A DNA stretch of 10,410 nt, taken from an uncultured Oscillospiraceae bacterium. Lineage in GTDB: Bacteria > Bacillota > Clostridia > Oscillospirales > Oscillospiraceae. The notes beneath the pieces are model-generated. The model did not search any database and was not told where the DNA came from. It worked only from the letters and a program-made list of their open reading frames with translations. This document shows, piece after piece, positions 1 through 6,092 of this stretch. The stretch lies in the NCBI GenBank assembly GCA_944385595.1, contig CALWXY010000011.1:1-10410 (forward strand), read 5' to 3'. Position 1 is the first letter of the stretch. The number at the start of each line of letters is the position of its first letter. Both the position numbers and the translations under genes were made by a program.

Positions 1-113
1 CCAAATCTGTGATACGCATATAATATCACAAATTACTAATGTTTTGCATTAATAAAACCTAATAACAATTTCGCAAAAATCACAGCTTTGGAGGGGAAAA
101 TTCACAATCGCGC
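1..113. other. AT-rich intergenic gap left of buk
   Basis: This non-coding stretch is much richer in A and T than the flanking genes. It contains a perfect 7-bp inverted repeat, TGTGATA (8-14) and TATCACA (24-30), plus a further ATCACAG at 79-85 complementary to CTGTGAT at 7-13. On the minus strand a TGn-TATTAT extended -10-like element lies between or on the repeat arms (28 down to 20), so a leftward promoter for a gene outside the window is possible. I see no GC-rich stem followed by a T-run, so no intrinsic terminator for buk is evident. A GGAGG at 90-94 on the plus strand is not followed by a start codon. Confidence 0.5.
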
Positions 114-1196
114 TCAGACGAGGCGGCCGTCCCCGCCGCCGTAGCGGTGGTAGACCTCGCCCGAGAGCAGACGCCTGCCGCCTTCGGCGAGAGCCTGCAT
201 CTCGAACTCGCCGGGGATGACGACGGTTTTTCCAAAATGCGAGATATAGGAGCTGACGCCGTCGGTGACGTATTTGGAGAAGGCGACGCCGCCGGTGAGG
301 ATGACGGCGTCGATGTCGCCCGCGAGGATGGTGCTCACCATGTGGACGCCCTTTGCGATTTGGAAAATCATGGCGTCGTAAATCAGCTTCGCCTTCTCGT
401 CGCCGGCGGCGATGCGGCTCTCAATCTCGCGGCAGTCGCTGGTGCCGAGCAGGGCGCGCAGTCCGCCCATGCCGCGCACCTTGTGAATCATGTCGCTGCG
501 GGAGTATTTGCCGCTGAAGCACATGTCGATGATGTAGAGCACGGGCACGCAGCCGCCGCGCTCGGGTGCGAAGGGGCCGGCGTCGTCGGCTATGGAGTCG
601 ACGATACGTCCGCCCATGTGGGCGCTGAGCGATATGCCCCCGCCGAGGTGGGCGACTATGCAGCGCAGATCCTCGTAGCGCTTGCCGATCGACTCGGCAT
701 AGCGCCGCGCGACGGCCTTGCTGTTCAGCACATGGCAGAAGCTCTGCCGCTGGATTTCCGGAATCCCGGTGACCTTGCAGATTGGCGGCAGCTCGTCGAC
801 GGAGACGCAGTCGTAGACAAAGGCCTTCACCCCCGCGGCCTCGGCTATGCGCCTGGCGAGCACGCCGCCTAGATTGGAGGCGTGCTGTTCAATCTCGCCG
901 TGGAGTATGAGCTCGCAGAGCGCGTCGTCGACGAGATAGGCGCCGGGCTTCACCGGCGGGAACATGCCGCCTCTGCCCATGACGATGTCGAGCTGCTTGG
1001 GGTCGACGCCGCGGCGCTCCATGCAGCCGAGCACGGCCTCAAGTCTAAAGGGGAGCTGGGCGGGTATGCCGCCGAATTTGGCGAGCTCGGCGCTGGTGTG
1101 TACTATGTTTTCGGAAAAAAGCTCCTCCTCGCCGCTGTACATGGCGACCTTGGTGGAGGTGGAGCCGGGGTTTATTACAAAGATGTTCTGTGACAT
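114..1196 (-). CDS. buk: Butyrate kinase (acetate/butyrate kinase family)
   Basis: The product is a 360-residue cytoplasmic kinase that interconverts butyryl phosphate plus ADP and butyrate plus ATP, the last step of the phosphotransbutyrylase route. Visible family signatures are NPGSTSTK at residues 9-16 (N-terminal phosphate-binding motif of the ASKHA fold), GRGG at 74-77, HASNLGG at 105-111, HLGGGIS at 183-189, a DDAGPFAPERGG stretch at 204-215 and LTGGVAFS at 300-307. Length matches butyrate kinases and is shorter than typical acetate kinases (about 400). An upstream in-frame ATG at 1256 exists, but the start at 1196 has GGAGGT at 1206-1201 just before it and begins at the conserved N-terminus. 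The gene stands alone: no phosphate butyryltransferase (ptb) is adjacent. A branched-chain fatty acid kinase role is an alternative, since these enzymes are close relatives. Confidence 0.95.
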   Translation of the reverse strand: MSQNIFVINPGSTSTKVAMYSGEEELFSENIVHTSAELAKFGGIPAQLPFRLEAVLGCMERRGVDPKQLDIVMGRGGMFPPVKPGAYLVDDALCELILHGEIEQHASNLGGVLARRIAEAAGVKAFVYDCVSVDELPPICKVTGIPEIQRQSFCHVLNSKAVARRYAESIGKRYEDLRCIVAHLGGGISLSAHMGGRIVDSIADDAGPFAPERGGCVPVLYIIDMCFSGKYSRSDMIHKVRGMGGLRALLGTSDCREIESRIAAGDEKAKLIYDAMIFQIAKGVHMVSTILAGDIDAVILTGGVAFSKYVTDGVSSYISHFGKTVVIPGEFEMQALAEGGRRLLSGEVYHRYGGGDGRLV

Positions 1197-1226
1197 AAAT
1201 ACCTCCGAAGACAGGAAATCACCATA

Positions 1227-1256
1227 ATTATAACATGCGGTGCAGCCACCGAACAA
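1227..1256 (-). promoter_or_regulatory. Extended -10 promoter of buk
   Basis: On the minus strand a perfect TATAAT (1232-1227) is preceded directly by TGT (1235-1233), an extended -10 element. The -35 region is weak (TTGTTC at 1256-1251 with an 18-base spacer). Transcription would start near 1220, giving a leader of about 24 nt with the GGAGGT ribosome site. This places buk in its own transcript. Confidence 0.7.
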
Positions 1257-1267
1257 CGGCTGGGATA

Positions 1268-1283
1268 TTTTTCCCGGGAAAAA
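1268..1283. repeat. 16-bp perfect palindrome between divergent promoters
   Basis: TTTTTCCCGGGAAAAA reads identically on both strands. It sits between the buk promoter (-35 region near 1256) and the promoter of the DUF3810 operon (-35 at 1287-1292), a few bases upstream of the latter. Its position fits an operator or activator site for one or both divergent units, but I recognise no regulator consensus in it. It could also act as a hairpin in read-through RNA. No function is claimed. Confidence 0.5.
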
Positions 1284-1286
1284 ATT

Positions 1287-1315
1287 TTGTAATCGCCCCC
1301 GGCCTATGTTACAAT
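1287..1315 (+). promoter_or_regulatory. Promoter of the DUF3810-to-ThrE operon
   Basis: TTGTAA (1287-1292), a 17-base spacer and TACAAT (1310-1315) form a good sigma-A-type promoter, with TGT at 1307-1309 making it an extended -10. The predicted start near 1322 leaves a leader of only about 16 nt before the preferred GTG start at 1338, just enough to hold the GGAGG at 1325-1329. Confidence 0.75.
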
Positions 1316-1337
1316 CGACTTATCGGAGGTGAGCGGA

Positions 1338-2456
1338 GTGGAAACGGCTGCCGAAAAACGGAGACTGCGGATAAATTGCCCGGTGCGCTGCGCACTTGCA
1401 GTGCTCGGCGCAGCGCTGACGGGGCTGTATTTCGCCCTGCGCGGCAACAGCGAGCTTATGCTCGCCGTGTCGGAGGGCTTTGTCCGGCCGTACCACGCCG
1501 CGGCGGGCAAAATCTGCTCGCTGTTCCCGTTTTCGGTGGCGGAGCTGTTCTACGCCGCCGCCGTCATAGGCGGAATCTGCTATCTGGCGCATCAGATCAG
1601 GGCGCTTATCAAAGGAAAGGGAGCCGCTCTCGTCCTGCGGCGCACGGCGCTCACGATTTTTGCCTGCGCCGCCATGTTCTACGGCGGCTTCTGCCTGCTG
1701 TGGGGCGTGTATTACCACAGCTTCGACTTTGAGGAGCTGAGCGGACTTGCCGCCGAGCCTGTCTCGACTGAGGACCTCGCCGCCGTGACGGCGTACTTCG
1801 CCTCCATGGTGAACGACTGCGCCGATTCCGTGCCGCGCGACGAAAACGGCCTCTACTGCGGCGACACTGACGATATCCTCAACCGCTCCGCCGGCATATA
1901 CGGCGGTGCGGAGGCGGTGTTCCCGTTCCTCAAGGCAGAGCCGCTCCGGCCAAAGGCCATGGTATTCTCGGAGATAATGAGCAAAATGAACTTCACCGGC
2001 TTTTTCTTCCCGTTCACCGGCGAGGCCAACCTGAACGTGAACGCCCCGTTCTGCTTCCTCGCCTGCACGGCGGCGCACGAGATAGCGCACCAGCGCGGCG
2101 TTGCGGCGGAGGACGAGGCCAATTTCGTCGCCGTGCTCGCCAGCCTCGAGAGCGGGGATGCGGATTTCGTCTACTCCGGCGCGCTGATGGGCTATCTGTA
2201 TCTCAGCAACGCCCTTTACAGCGCCGACAGTTTGGCGTATTATGATGTCGCGGCCACGCTGTGTGACGAGGCGAAAGCCGACCTCAGAGCGAACAACGAC
2301 TACTGGGCGCAGTATAAGACCAAAACAGCCGAAATCAGCGAGAGCGTCTACACCGGCTTCCTCTACAGCCACGGCGACGACCGGGGTATGCAGAGCTACG
2401 GGGCCTGCGTCGACCTGCTGACGGCATATTACATAGAAGAGGCACTGGGCGCATGA
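1338..2456 (+). CDS. DUF3810 family membrane protein with HExxH motif
   Basis: This 372-residue protein has three predicted hydrophobic segments near residues 18-34, 63-87 and 102-126, followed by a large domain carrying HEIAHQRG at 247-254 and an acidic EDE at 258-260. HExxH with a nearby downstream Glu is a zinc-metallopeptidase signature, and DUF3810 proteins have this arrangement; no substrate is known to me. Start choice: a GTG at 1329 would also be in frame, but it overlaps the GGAGG at 1325-1329. The next GTG at 1338 has that same GGAGG at an ideal 8-base spacing, so 1338 is preferred. It is the first gene of a five-gene run and its stop overlaps the next start in ATGA (2453-2456), suggesting translational coupling. 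Peptidase activity is inferred from the motif only. Confidence 0.82.
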   Translation: METAAEKRRLRINCPVRCALAVLGAALTGLYFALRGNSELMLAVSEGFVRPYHAAAGKICSLFPFSVAELFYAAAVIGGICYLAHQIRALIKGKGAALVLRRTALTIFACAAMFYGGFCLLWGVYYHSFDFEELSGLAAEPVSTEDLAAVTAYFASMVNDCADSVPRDENGLYCGDTDDILNRSAGIYGGAEAVFPFLKAEPLRPKAMVFSEIMSKMNFTGFFFPFTGEANLNVNAPFCFLACTAAHEIAHQRGVAAEDEANFVAVLASLESGDADFVYSGALMGYLYLSNALYSADSLAYYDVAATLCDEAKADLRANNDYWAQYKTKTAEISESVYTGFLYSHGDDRGMQSYGACVDLLTAYYIEEALGA

Positions 2457-3388
2457 CTATAGCAATAGCAATCGCGGCGGTTTACATAATATCCGCAGCG
2501 GTGTTTTTAAAGCTCGCCATGCTGCGGAGCGGGCCGAACAAAATGGGCAGCCGCAGCGCCGTGAGCGGGGCGTGGAGCCGGTATTTCAACGAGATACAGG
2601 CCGGAGTTGACTGGCTCTACTCCATGCAGCCGGAGCGGGTGGAGATATCGTCGCGCGACGGACTGCGCCTGCGCGGCTACTTCCTGCCGGTGGAGGGGGC
2701 GGAGGCCACCGTCATACTCATGCACGGCTACCGTTCGCGCGAGCTTTTTGACTTCAGCTGCGTCTACAGACATTGGCACGAGCGCGGCTTCAACATCCTC
2801 GTGCCGTGGCAGAGGGCGCACGGGCTGAGCGAGGGCAAACTGATCTGCTTCGGCGTGAAAGAACGATTTGACTGTTTGCGCTGGGCGGAGTATATTGTAG
2901 AGAGACTTGGCCCTGACTGTAAAATCATACTCGAGGGCATGTCCATGGGCGCCGCGACGGTGCTGATGGCGGCGGGACTGGAGCTGCCGGGGAACGTGCG
3001 CGGCATAATAGCCGACTGCGGCTTCACCAGCCCATACGAGATTATGGAGCACACCATGCGCCGCTGGCGCATACCGCCGCACCCTTACCTCGACGCCATG
3101 CGCCCGCTGGCGCGTCTGCTCGGCGTGCCGCTCGGCGTTTCGACTGAGGACGCGCTCAGACGCAGCTCTCTGCCGGTGCTGCTCATCCACGGTGGAGACG
3201 ACCACGTCGTGCCGCCGGAGATGTCGCGCCGCAATCTCGCCGCCTGCGGCGGCAGGGGAGAGCTGCTTGAGGTGCCGGGCGCGGGCCACGGACTGTCCTA
3301 CCTTGTGGACAGAGCCGCCTGCGAGGCGGCGCTCACAGCTTTTGTACAAAAAATACTGCATTCGGAAAGTGGGAGACAACATGCTTGA
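2453..3388 (+). CDS. Membrane-anchored alpha/beta hydrolase
   Basis: This 311-residue serine hydrolase has an N-terminal hydrophobic helix (about residues 2-24) acting as a membrane anchor or uncleaved signal. The alpha/beta-hydrolase core follows: an LMHGY oxyanion-hole motif near residue 90, the nucleophile elbow GMSMG with Ser164, the acid in GGDDHVVP (Asp250 favoured) and the catalytic His279 in GAGHG. The layout resembles the YqkD/BAAT-like esterase group found in Firmicutes. The substrate cannot be told; carboxylesterase or peptidase-like activity is possible. The start overlaps the stop of the DUF3810 gene by 4 bases, and the 3' end overlaps the fumarase-type gene by 8 bases, so all are probably co-transcribed. 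The ribosome site is weak (AAGAGG about 10 bases upstream), in line with coupling. Confidence 0.88.
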   Translation: MTIAIAIAAVYIISAAVFLKLAMLRSGPNKMGSRSAVSGAWSRYFNEIQAGVDWLYSMQPERVEISSRDGLRLRGYFLPVEGAEATVILMHGYRSRELFDFSCVYRHWHERGFNILVPWQRAHGLSEGKLICFGVKERFDCLRWAEYIVERLGPDCKIILEGMSMGAATVLMAAGLELPGNVRGIIADCGFTSPYEIMEHTMRRWRIPPHPYLDAMRPLARLLGVPLGVSTEDALRRSSLPVLLIHGGDDHVVPPEMSRRNLAACGGRGELLEVPGAGHGLSYLVDRAACEAALTAFVQKILHSESGRQHA

Positions 3389-3926
3389 GATTCAAGTGAG
3401 CGAACTGAAAAAATACGCCCCCCAGCTGCACGCCGGCGACAGAATAGCCCTCACCGGCACGGTGTACACCGCGCGCGACGCGGCGCACAAGCGCATTTTT
3501 GAGTACCTCGACAGGGGAGAGAAGCTGCCGTTTGAGCTTGAGGGCGCCATCATCTACTATACCGGCCCCACTCCCGCGAAGGACGGCCGCCCCGTCGGCT
3601 CCTGCGGGCCGACGACCTCCAGCCGCATGGACAAATTCACGCCCAGACTGCTCGACCTCGGCCTCGCCGGGATTATCGGCAAGGGCGAGCGCGGCGAAGA
3701 GGTGCAGCAGGCGCTCTGCCGCAACGGCGGCATATACTTCTGCGCCGTCGGCGGCGCGGGCGCGCTCATGGCAAAGCACGTAAAGGCCGCGGAGGAGATA
3801 GCCTTCCACGACCTCGGCTGCGAGTCGATAAAGCGGCTCACCGTCGAGGCGCTGCCTCTCACCGTCGGCGTCGACTGCAGCGGCGGCGACATATTCCGCG
3901 ATGGACGCGCCAAATACGCAAAATAA
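3381..3926 (+). CDS. Class I fumarate hydratase/tartrate dehydratase beta-type subunit
   Basis: The 181-residue product matches the C-terminal (beta) domain of iron-sulfur class I hydro-lyases (fumarase, L(+)-tartrate dehydratase). Seen: TGTVYTARDAAHKR at 25-38, a TGPTPAKDGRPVGSCGPTTS stretch at 61-80 leading into SRMD, and GIIGKG at 97-102, all hallmark segments of the family. The usual partner alpha subunit, which holds the [4Fe-4S] cluster cysteines, is not adjacent: upstream is a hydrolase, downstream an exporter. In-frame codons extend upstream to 3192, but ATG 3381 has GGGAG at 3371-3375 and gives the usual family N-terminus and length. It overlaps the preceding gene by 8 bases. It may pair with an alpha subunit encoded elsewhere or have another role. 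Substrate (fumarate, tartrate or other) is not determinable. Confidence 0.88.
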   Translation: MLEIQVSELKKYAPQLHAGDRIALTGTVYTARDAAHKRIFEYLDRGEKLPFELEGAIIYYTGPTPAKDGRPVGSCGPTTSSRMDKFTPRLLDLGLAGIIGKGERGEEVQQALCRNGGIYFCAVGGAGALMAKHVKAAEEIAFHDLGCESIKRLTVEALPLTVGVDCSGGDIFRDGRAKYAK

Positions 3927-3931
3927 AACCG

Positions 3932-4693
3932 ATGGACTACGAGAAGCTCGTAAACCTGGCCACGGATCTCGGCTGCCGCCTGATGGCGAGCGGGGCTGAG
4001 ATATACAGGGTCGAGGACTCTGTTTCCCGCGTCCTCACGGCCTACGGTGTCGAGTCGCCGGAGATATTCGCGCTGCCGAGCTGCCTGATTGTGAGCATAA
4101 ACACGCCCGACGGGCGCCCGGTGACCCGTATGCGCCGCATAGGCCCGCACGGCACGGACATTGAGGAGCTTGACATATATAACGCCATCTGCCGCGAGCT
4201 CTGCGCCGACAGACCGGAGGTCGGCGAGGCGCTCGAGATGCTGACGCTCATCCCGGCGAAGCACCGCAGCTTCAAGCCGGGGATGATACTCTGCGGCTAC
4301 GCCGCCGCGACAACCTTTTTCACGCTGCTGTTCGGCGGCGGACTGTTCGACGCCGTCTCGTCGATGATATGCGGAGCCGCCGTGGGCCTCTGCCTGATGT
4401 TCGGCTCAAAGTGGATGGGGCGCAACAGCTTTTTCCGCACGGTGGTGTGCAGCGCGGTGGCGGCGTTCCTGGCGCTGCTGCTCTCGCGCTTCGGACTCGG
4501 GCGGGATGTCGACACCGTGACCATAGGCGTTTTGATGCTGCTGGTGCCGGGCGTCGCGCTCACAAACGCCATGCGCGAGATACTAGCGGGGGATATCTAC
4601 TCCGGCCTCAGCCGCACGGCGGAGGCGATACTCACAGCCGGCGCGATAGCCCTGGGCGTCGCTGCGGGCATAGCCCTCGACATGACCTTTTAG
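3932..4693 (+). CDS. ThrE-like threonine/serine exporter, N-terminal half (DUF1212)
   Basis: This 253-residue protein has a cytoplasmic N-terminal region followed by five hydrophobic segments near residues 118-136, 140-158, 168-188, 196-214 and 230-249. The SGAEIYRVEDSVSR segment (20-33) and LLVPGVALTNAMRE (203-216) are typical of the ThrE_N/DUF1212 family. In many Firmicutes the transporter is split into this longer subunit and a short one; the next gene encodes the short one. Together they probably export threonine, serine or related small amino acids by proton exchange, as known for ThrE. No clear Shine-Dalgarno precedes the ATG: the 5-base gap after the fumarase-type stop is A-rich, so translation likely depends on reinitiation. 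The start gives the usual family N-terminus. Confidence 0.9.
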   Translation: MDYEKLVNLATDLGCRLMASGAEIYRVEDSVSRVLTAYGVESPEIFALPSCLIVSINTPDGRPVTRMRRIGPHGTDIEELDIYNAICRELCADRPEVGEALEMLTLIPAKHRSFKPGMILCGYAAATTFFTLLFGGGLFDAVSSMICGAAVGLCLMFGSKWMGRNSFFRTVVCSAVAAFLALLLSRFGLGRDVDTVTIGVLMLLVPGVALTNAMREILAGDIYSGLSRTAEAILTAGAIALGVAAGIALDMTF

Positions 4694-4706
4694 CTGGTGA
4701 GACGAC

Positions 4707-5150
4707 ATGACGATAATAAATGAATATCTGCTGCCATGCTTCTATTCGTTCATGGCGTGCATCAGCTTCACGCTGGTTTTCAATATCCACGGGCGCGAGC
4801 AGCTTGTCTGCGGCATAGGCGGAGCGATAGGCTGGCTGGTGTATATACTGCTGGACGAGACCATATTCGCCGCTTTCGCGGCCGCGGCGGCCATAGGCGC
4901 GTTTTCGGAGATAATGGCGCGCGTGATACGCTGCCCGGCCACGGGCAATCTCCTGGTGGCGCTGCTTCCGCTGGTGCCCGGCGGAGGCATATACTACGCC
5001 ATGAGCTACTGCGTCGATGGGCAGATTCAGCTGTTTCTGCAGACCATGCTGCACACGCTCGGCGTGGCCGCGGCGCTCGCCGCCGGAGTCATGGTCTCGT
5101 TTTCCGTGTCGCGCACGGTTTTCGCCGCGCGCCAGGCCGTGAAAAAATGA
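4707..5150 (+). CDS. ThrE-like threonine/serine exporter, C-terminal half (ThrE_2/DUF3815)
   Basis: This 147-residue, almost wholly membrane-embedded protein has hydrophobic stretches near residues 7-27, 33-67, 81-97 and 118-136. The motif LLPLVPGGGIYYAM (86-99) is characteristic of the short subunit of split ThrE systems and echoes the LVPG motif of the long subunit. It lies 13 bases after the long subunit and has a modest GGTGAG ribosome site (4696-4701). It is the last gene of the operon that starts at 1338; no clear intrinsic terminator follows, only a 5-bp GC hairpin at 5157-5174 without a T-run. Function as partner of the preceding gene is well supported by family knowledge, while the exported substrate is inference. 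Confidence 0.9.
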   Translation: MTIINEYLLPCFYSFMACISFTLVFNIHGREQLVCGIGGAIGWLVYILLDETIFAAFAAAAAIGAFSEIMARVIRCPATGNLLVALLPLVPGGGIYYAMSYCVDGQIQLFLQTMLHTLGVAAALAAGVMVSFSVSRTVFAARQAVKK

Positions 5151-5161
5151 GGCGCACCCCC

Positions 5162-5190
5162 TTGTAATCGGGGGCAAGATGTGCTATATT
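5162..5190 (+). promoter_or_regulatory. Promoter of the FMN riboswitch-ribU transcript
   Basis: TTGTAA (5162-5167), a 17-base spacer and TATATT (5185-5190), preceded by TGC (5182-5184) as an extended -10, place the start near 5197, just before the aptamer. The -35 box lies in the loop of a CCCCC/GGGGG inverted repeat (5157-5161 and 5170-5174). Confidence 0.75.
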
Positions 5191-5210
5191 GTATAGGACA
5201 ATTTTATATG

Positions 5211-5326
5211 ATGTCTTCGGGGCGGGGTGAAATTCCCCACTGGCGGTAAAGTCCGCGAGCGCTCAGCGGCGCACGAACCGGTGCAACTCCGGTACCAACG
5301 GTCACAGTCCGGATGAAAGAAGATGT
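5211..5326 (+). ncRNA. FMN riboswitch (RFN element) aptamer
   Basis: The conserved RFN core is plain: GGGGCGGGGTGAAATTCCCC beginning at 5219, CTGGCGGTAAAGTCCGCGAGC after it, a variable arm, then GGTGCAACTCCGGTACCAACGG-like and CAGTCCGGATGAAAGAAG segments. The closing P1 stem pairs 5211-5218 with 5319-5326 and includes the invariant TCTTC/GAAGA pairing. The aptamer binds flavin mononucleotide and normally lowers expression of riboflavin synthesis or uptake genes when FMN is plentiful. Here the downstream gene is the riboflavin transporter S component ribU, the expected partner. The 3' strand of P1 overlaps the antisequestering arm of the expression platform. Confidence 0.97.
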
Positions 5327-5405
5327 CGTCTCAGAGCTCTTTTCGCTTTGTAATGACACACCTGACTGAGTCATCATGGGTTGTCATTATAGTGAAAGGA
5401 GTTTT
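5324..5405 (+). promoter_or_regulatory. Riboswitch expression platform: competing hairpins over the ribU ribosome site
   Basis: Two mutually exclusive structures can be drawn. OFF hairpin: 5333-5347 pairs with 5391-5405 (15 pairs, four of them G-U), then 5351-5358 with 5382-5389 (8 Watson-Crick pairs) and 5360-5363 with 5378-5381. It buries the AAGGAG ribosome site (5396-5401), and its 3' side ends in a T-run. ON hairpin: 5324-5336 pairs with 5346-5358 (11 of 13 positions, with a central 2x2 mismatch), which breaks the OFF hairpin. The ON hairpin also uses 5324-5326 from the P1 3' strand, so FMN binding would favour OFF. The main effect is probably translational, with termination at the T-run possible. 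The pairings are seen in the sequence; the mechanism is inferred. Confidence 0.75.
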
Positions 5406-5408
5406 TCT

Positions 5409-6092
5409 ATGTCCACCGCAACCATGACCAAAAACCGCGCAAACTCTCTCAGCGACGTCCGCCGCCTGGCCACGCTCGCAATGCTCGCCGCACTCGCGTA
5501 TATCGTTATGTACGTCGGGCGCATCCCCATCTGGAGCTTCCTCAAATACGACCCGAAGGACGTCGTCATAGTCATCGCGGGCTTCATCTACGGGCCGCTC
5601 TCCGCCTGCGTCATATCCGTCGTCGTCTCCCTCATCGAGATGATCACCGTCAGCGACACCGGCCCCATAGGAATGCTGATGAACGTCCTCTCCACCTGCG
5701 CCTTCGCCTGCACCGCCGCCTTCATCTACGAGCGCAAGCGCACCAAGACCGGCGCGGTCATCGGCCTTCTGAGCGGCATAGCCGTCGTGGTGCCCGCCAT
5801 GCTGCTCTGGAACTACATCATGACCCCGCTCTACATGGAGATGACGAGAGAGGCCGTCTCCGCCATGCTGATTCCGATTTTCCTGCCGTTCAACCTGCTG
5901 AAAGGCGGCATAAACATGGGCGTCACCATGCTGCTGTATAAGCCGCTCATAACCGCCATGCGCCATGTGAACCTCCTTCCGGAGCGCCGCAGCGAGGACA
6001 GCGGCAAGTTCAGCATAGGCTTTGCCCTGCTCGCGGTGGTCATCCTCGCCACCGCCGCGCTGGTGATACTCGCGAACAAAGGCGTTTTTTAA
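5409..6092 (+). CDS. ribU: Riboflavin ECF transporter substrate-binding (S) component
   Basis: This 227-residue membrane protein is the S component that binds riboflavin and joins the shared EcfA/A'/T energising module. Signs of RibU are FLKYDPKDV (44-52), MNVLST (91-96) and NLLKGGINM (162-170), with about six hydrophobic helices in residues 20-182. Helix 1 carries small-residue A-xxx-A spacing (Ala24, Ala28) as used to dock EcfT. Start: an in-frame ATG at 5376 lies inside the leader hairpin; ATG 5409 has AAGGAG (5396-5401) at 8 bases and is preferred. The FMN riboswitch upstream confirms the flavin role. Residues 203-222 form one extra strongly hydrophobic helix after a charged linker, beyond the usual six-helix, roughly 190-205-residue family size. 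EcfA/T genes are not in the window. Confidence 0.95.
   Translation: MSTATMTKNRANSLSDVRRLATLAMLAALAYIVMYVGRIPIWSFLKYDPKDVVIVIAGFIYGPLSACVISVVVSLIEMITVSDTGPIGMLMNVLSTCAFACTAAFIYERKRTKTGAVIGLLSGIAVVVPAMLLWNYIMTPLYMEMTREAVSAMLIPIFLPFNLLKGGINMGVTMLLYKPLITAMRHVNLLPERRSEDSGKFSIGFALLAVVILATAALVILANKGVF

Noticed and set aside
147..872. Long plus-strand reading frame opposite buk (241 codons)
   Set aside because: It is antisense to a clear butyrate kinase, has biased Ala/Gly/Asp/Val composition typical of GC-rich shadow frames, no ribosome site and no family motif.
1196..1256. N-terminal extension of buk from ATG 1256
   Set aside because: The extension would include the -10 promoter element and leader, and the conserved start follows a GGAGGT at 1206-1201.
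1320..2372. 350-codon minus-strand reading frame opposite the DUF3810 gene
   Set aside because: The plus strand encodes recognisable membrane helices and HExxH; the minus frame is Arg/Val/Glu/His-rich without motifs, a mirror of codon bias.
3192..3380. Upstream extension of the fumarase-type gene from 3192
   Set aside because: It would overlap the alpha/beta hydrolase by almost 200 bases and add sequence foreign to the family; ATG 3381 has a ribosome site and gives the normal length.
5157..5178. Intrinsic terminator after the ThrE operon
   Set aside because: The 5-bp GC stem is not followed by a T-run, so I did not list it as a terminator.
5376..5408. Earlier ATG start for ribU at 5376
   Set aside because: It lies in the loop of the leader hairpin with no ribosome site in front; ATG 5409 follows AAGGAG at correct spacing.
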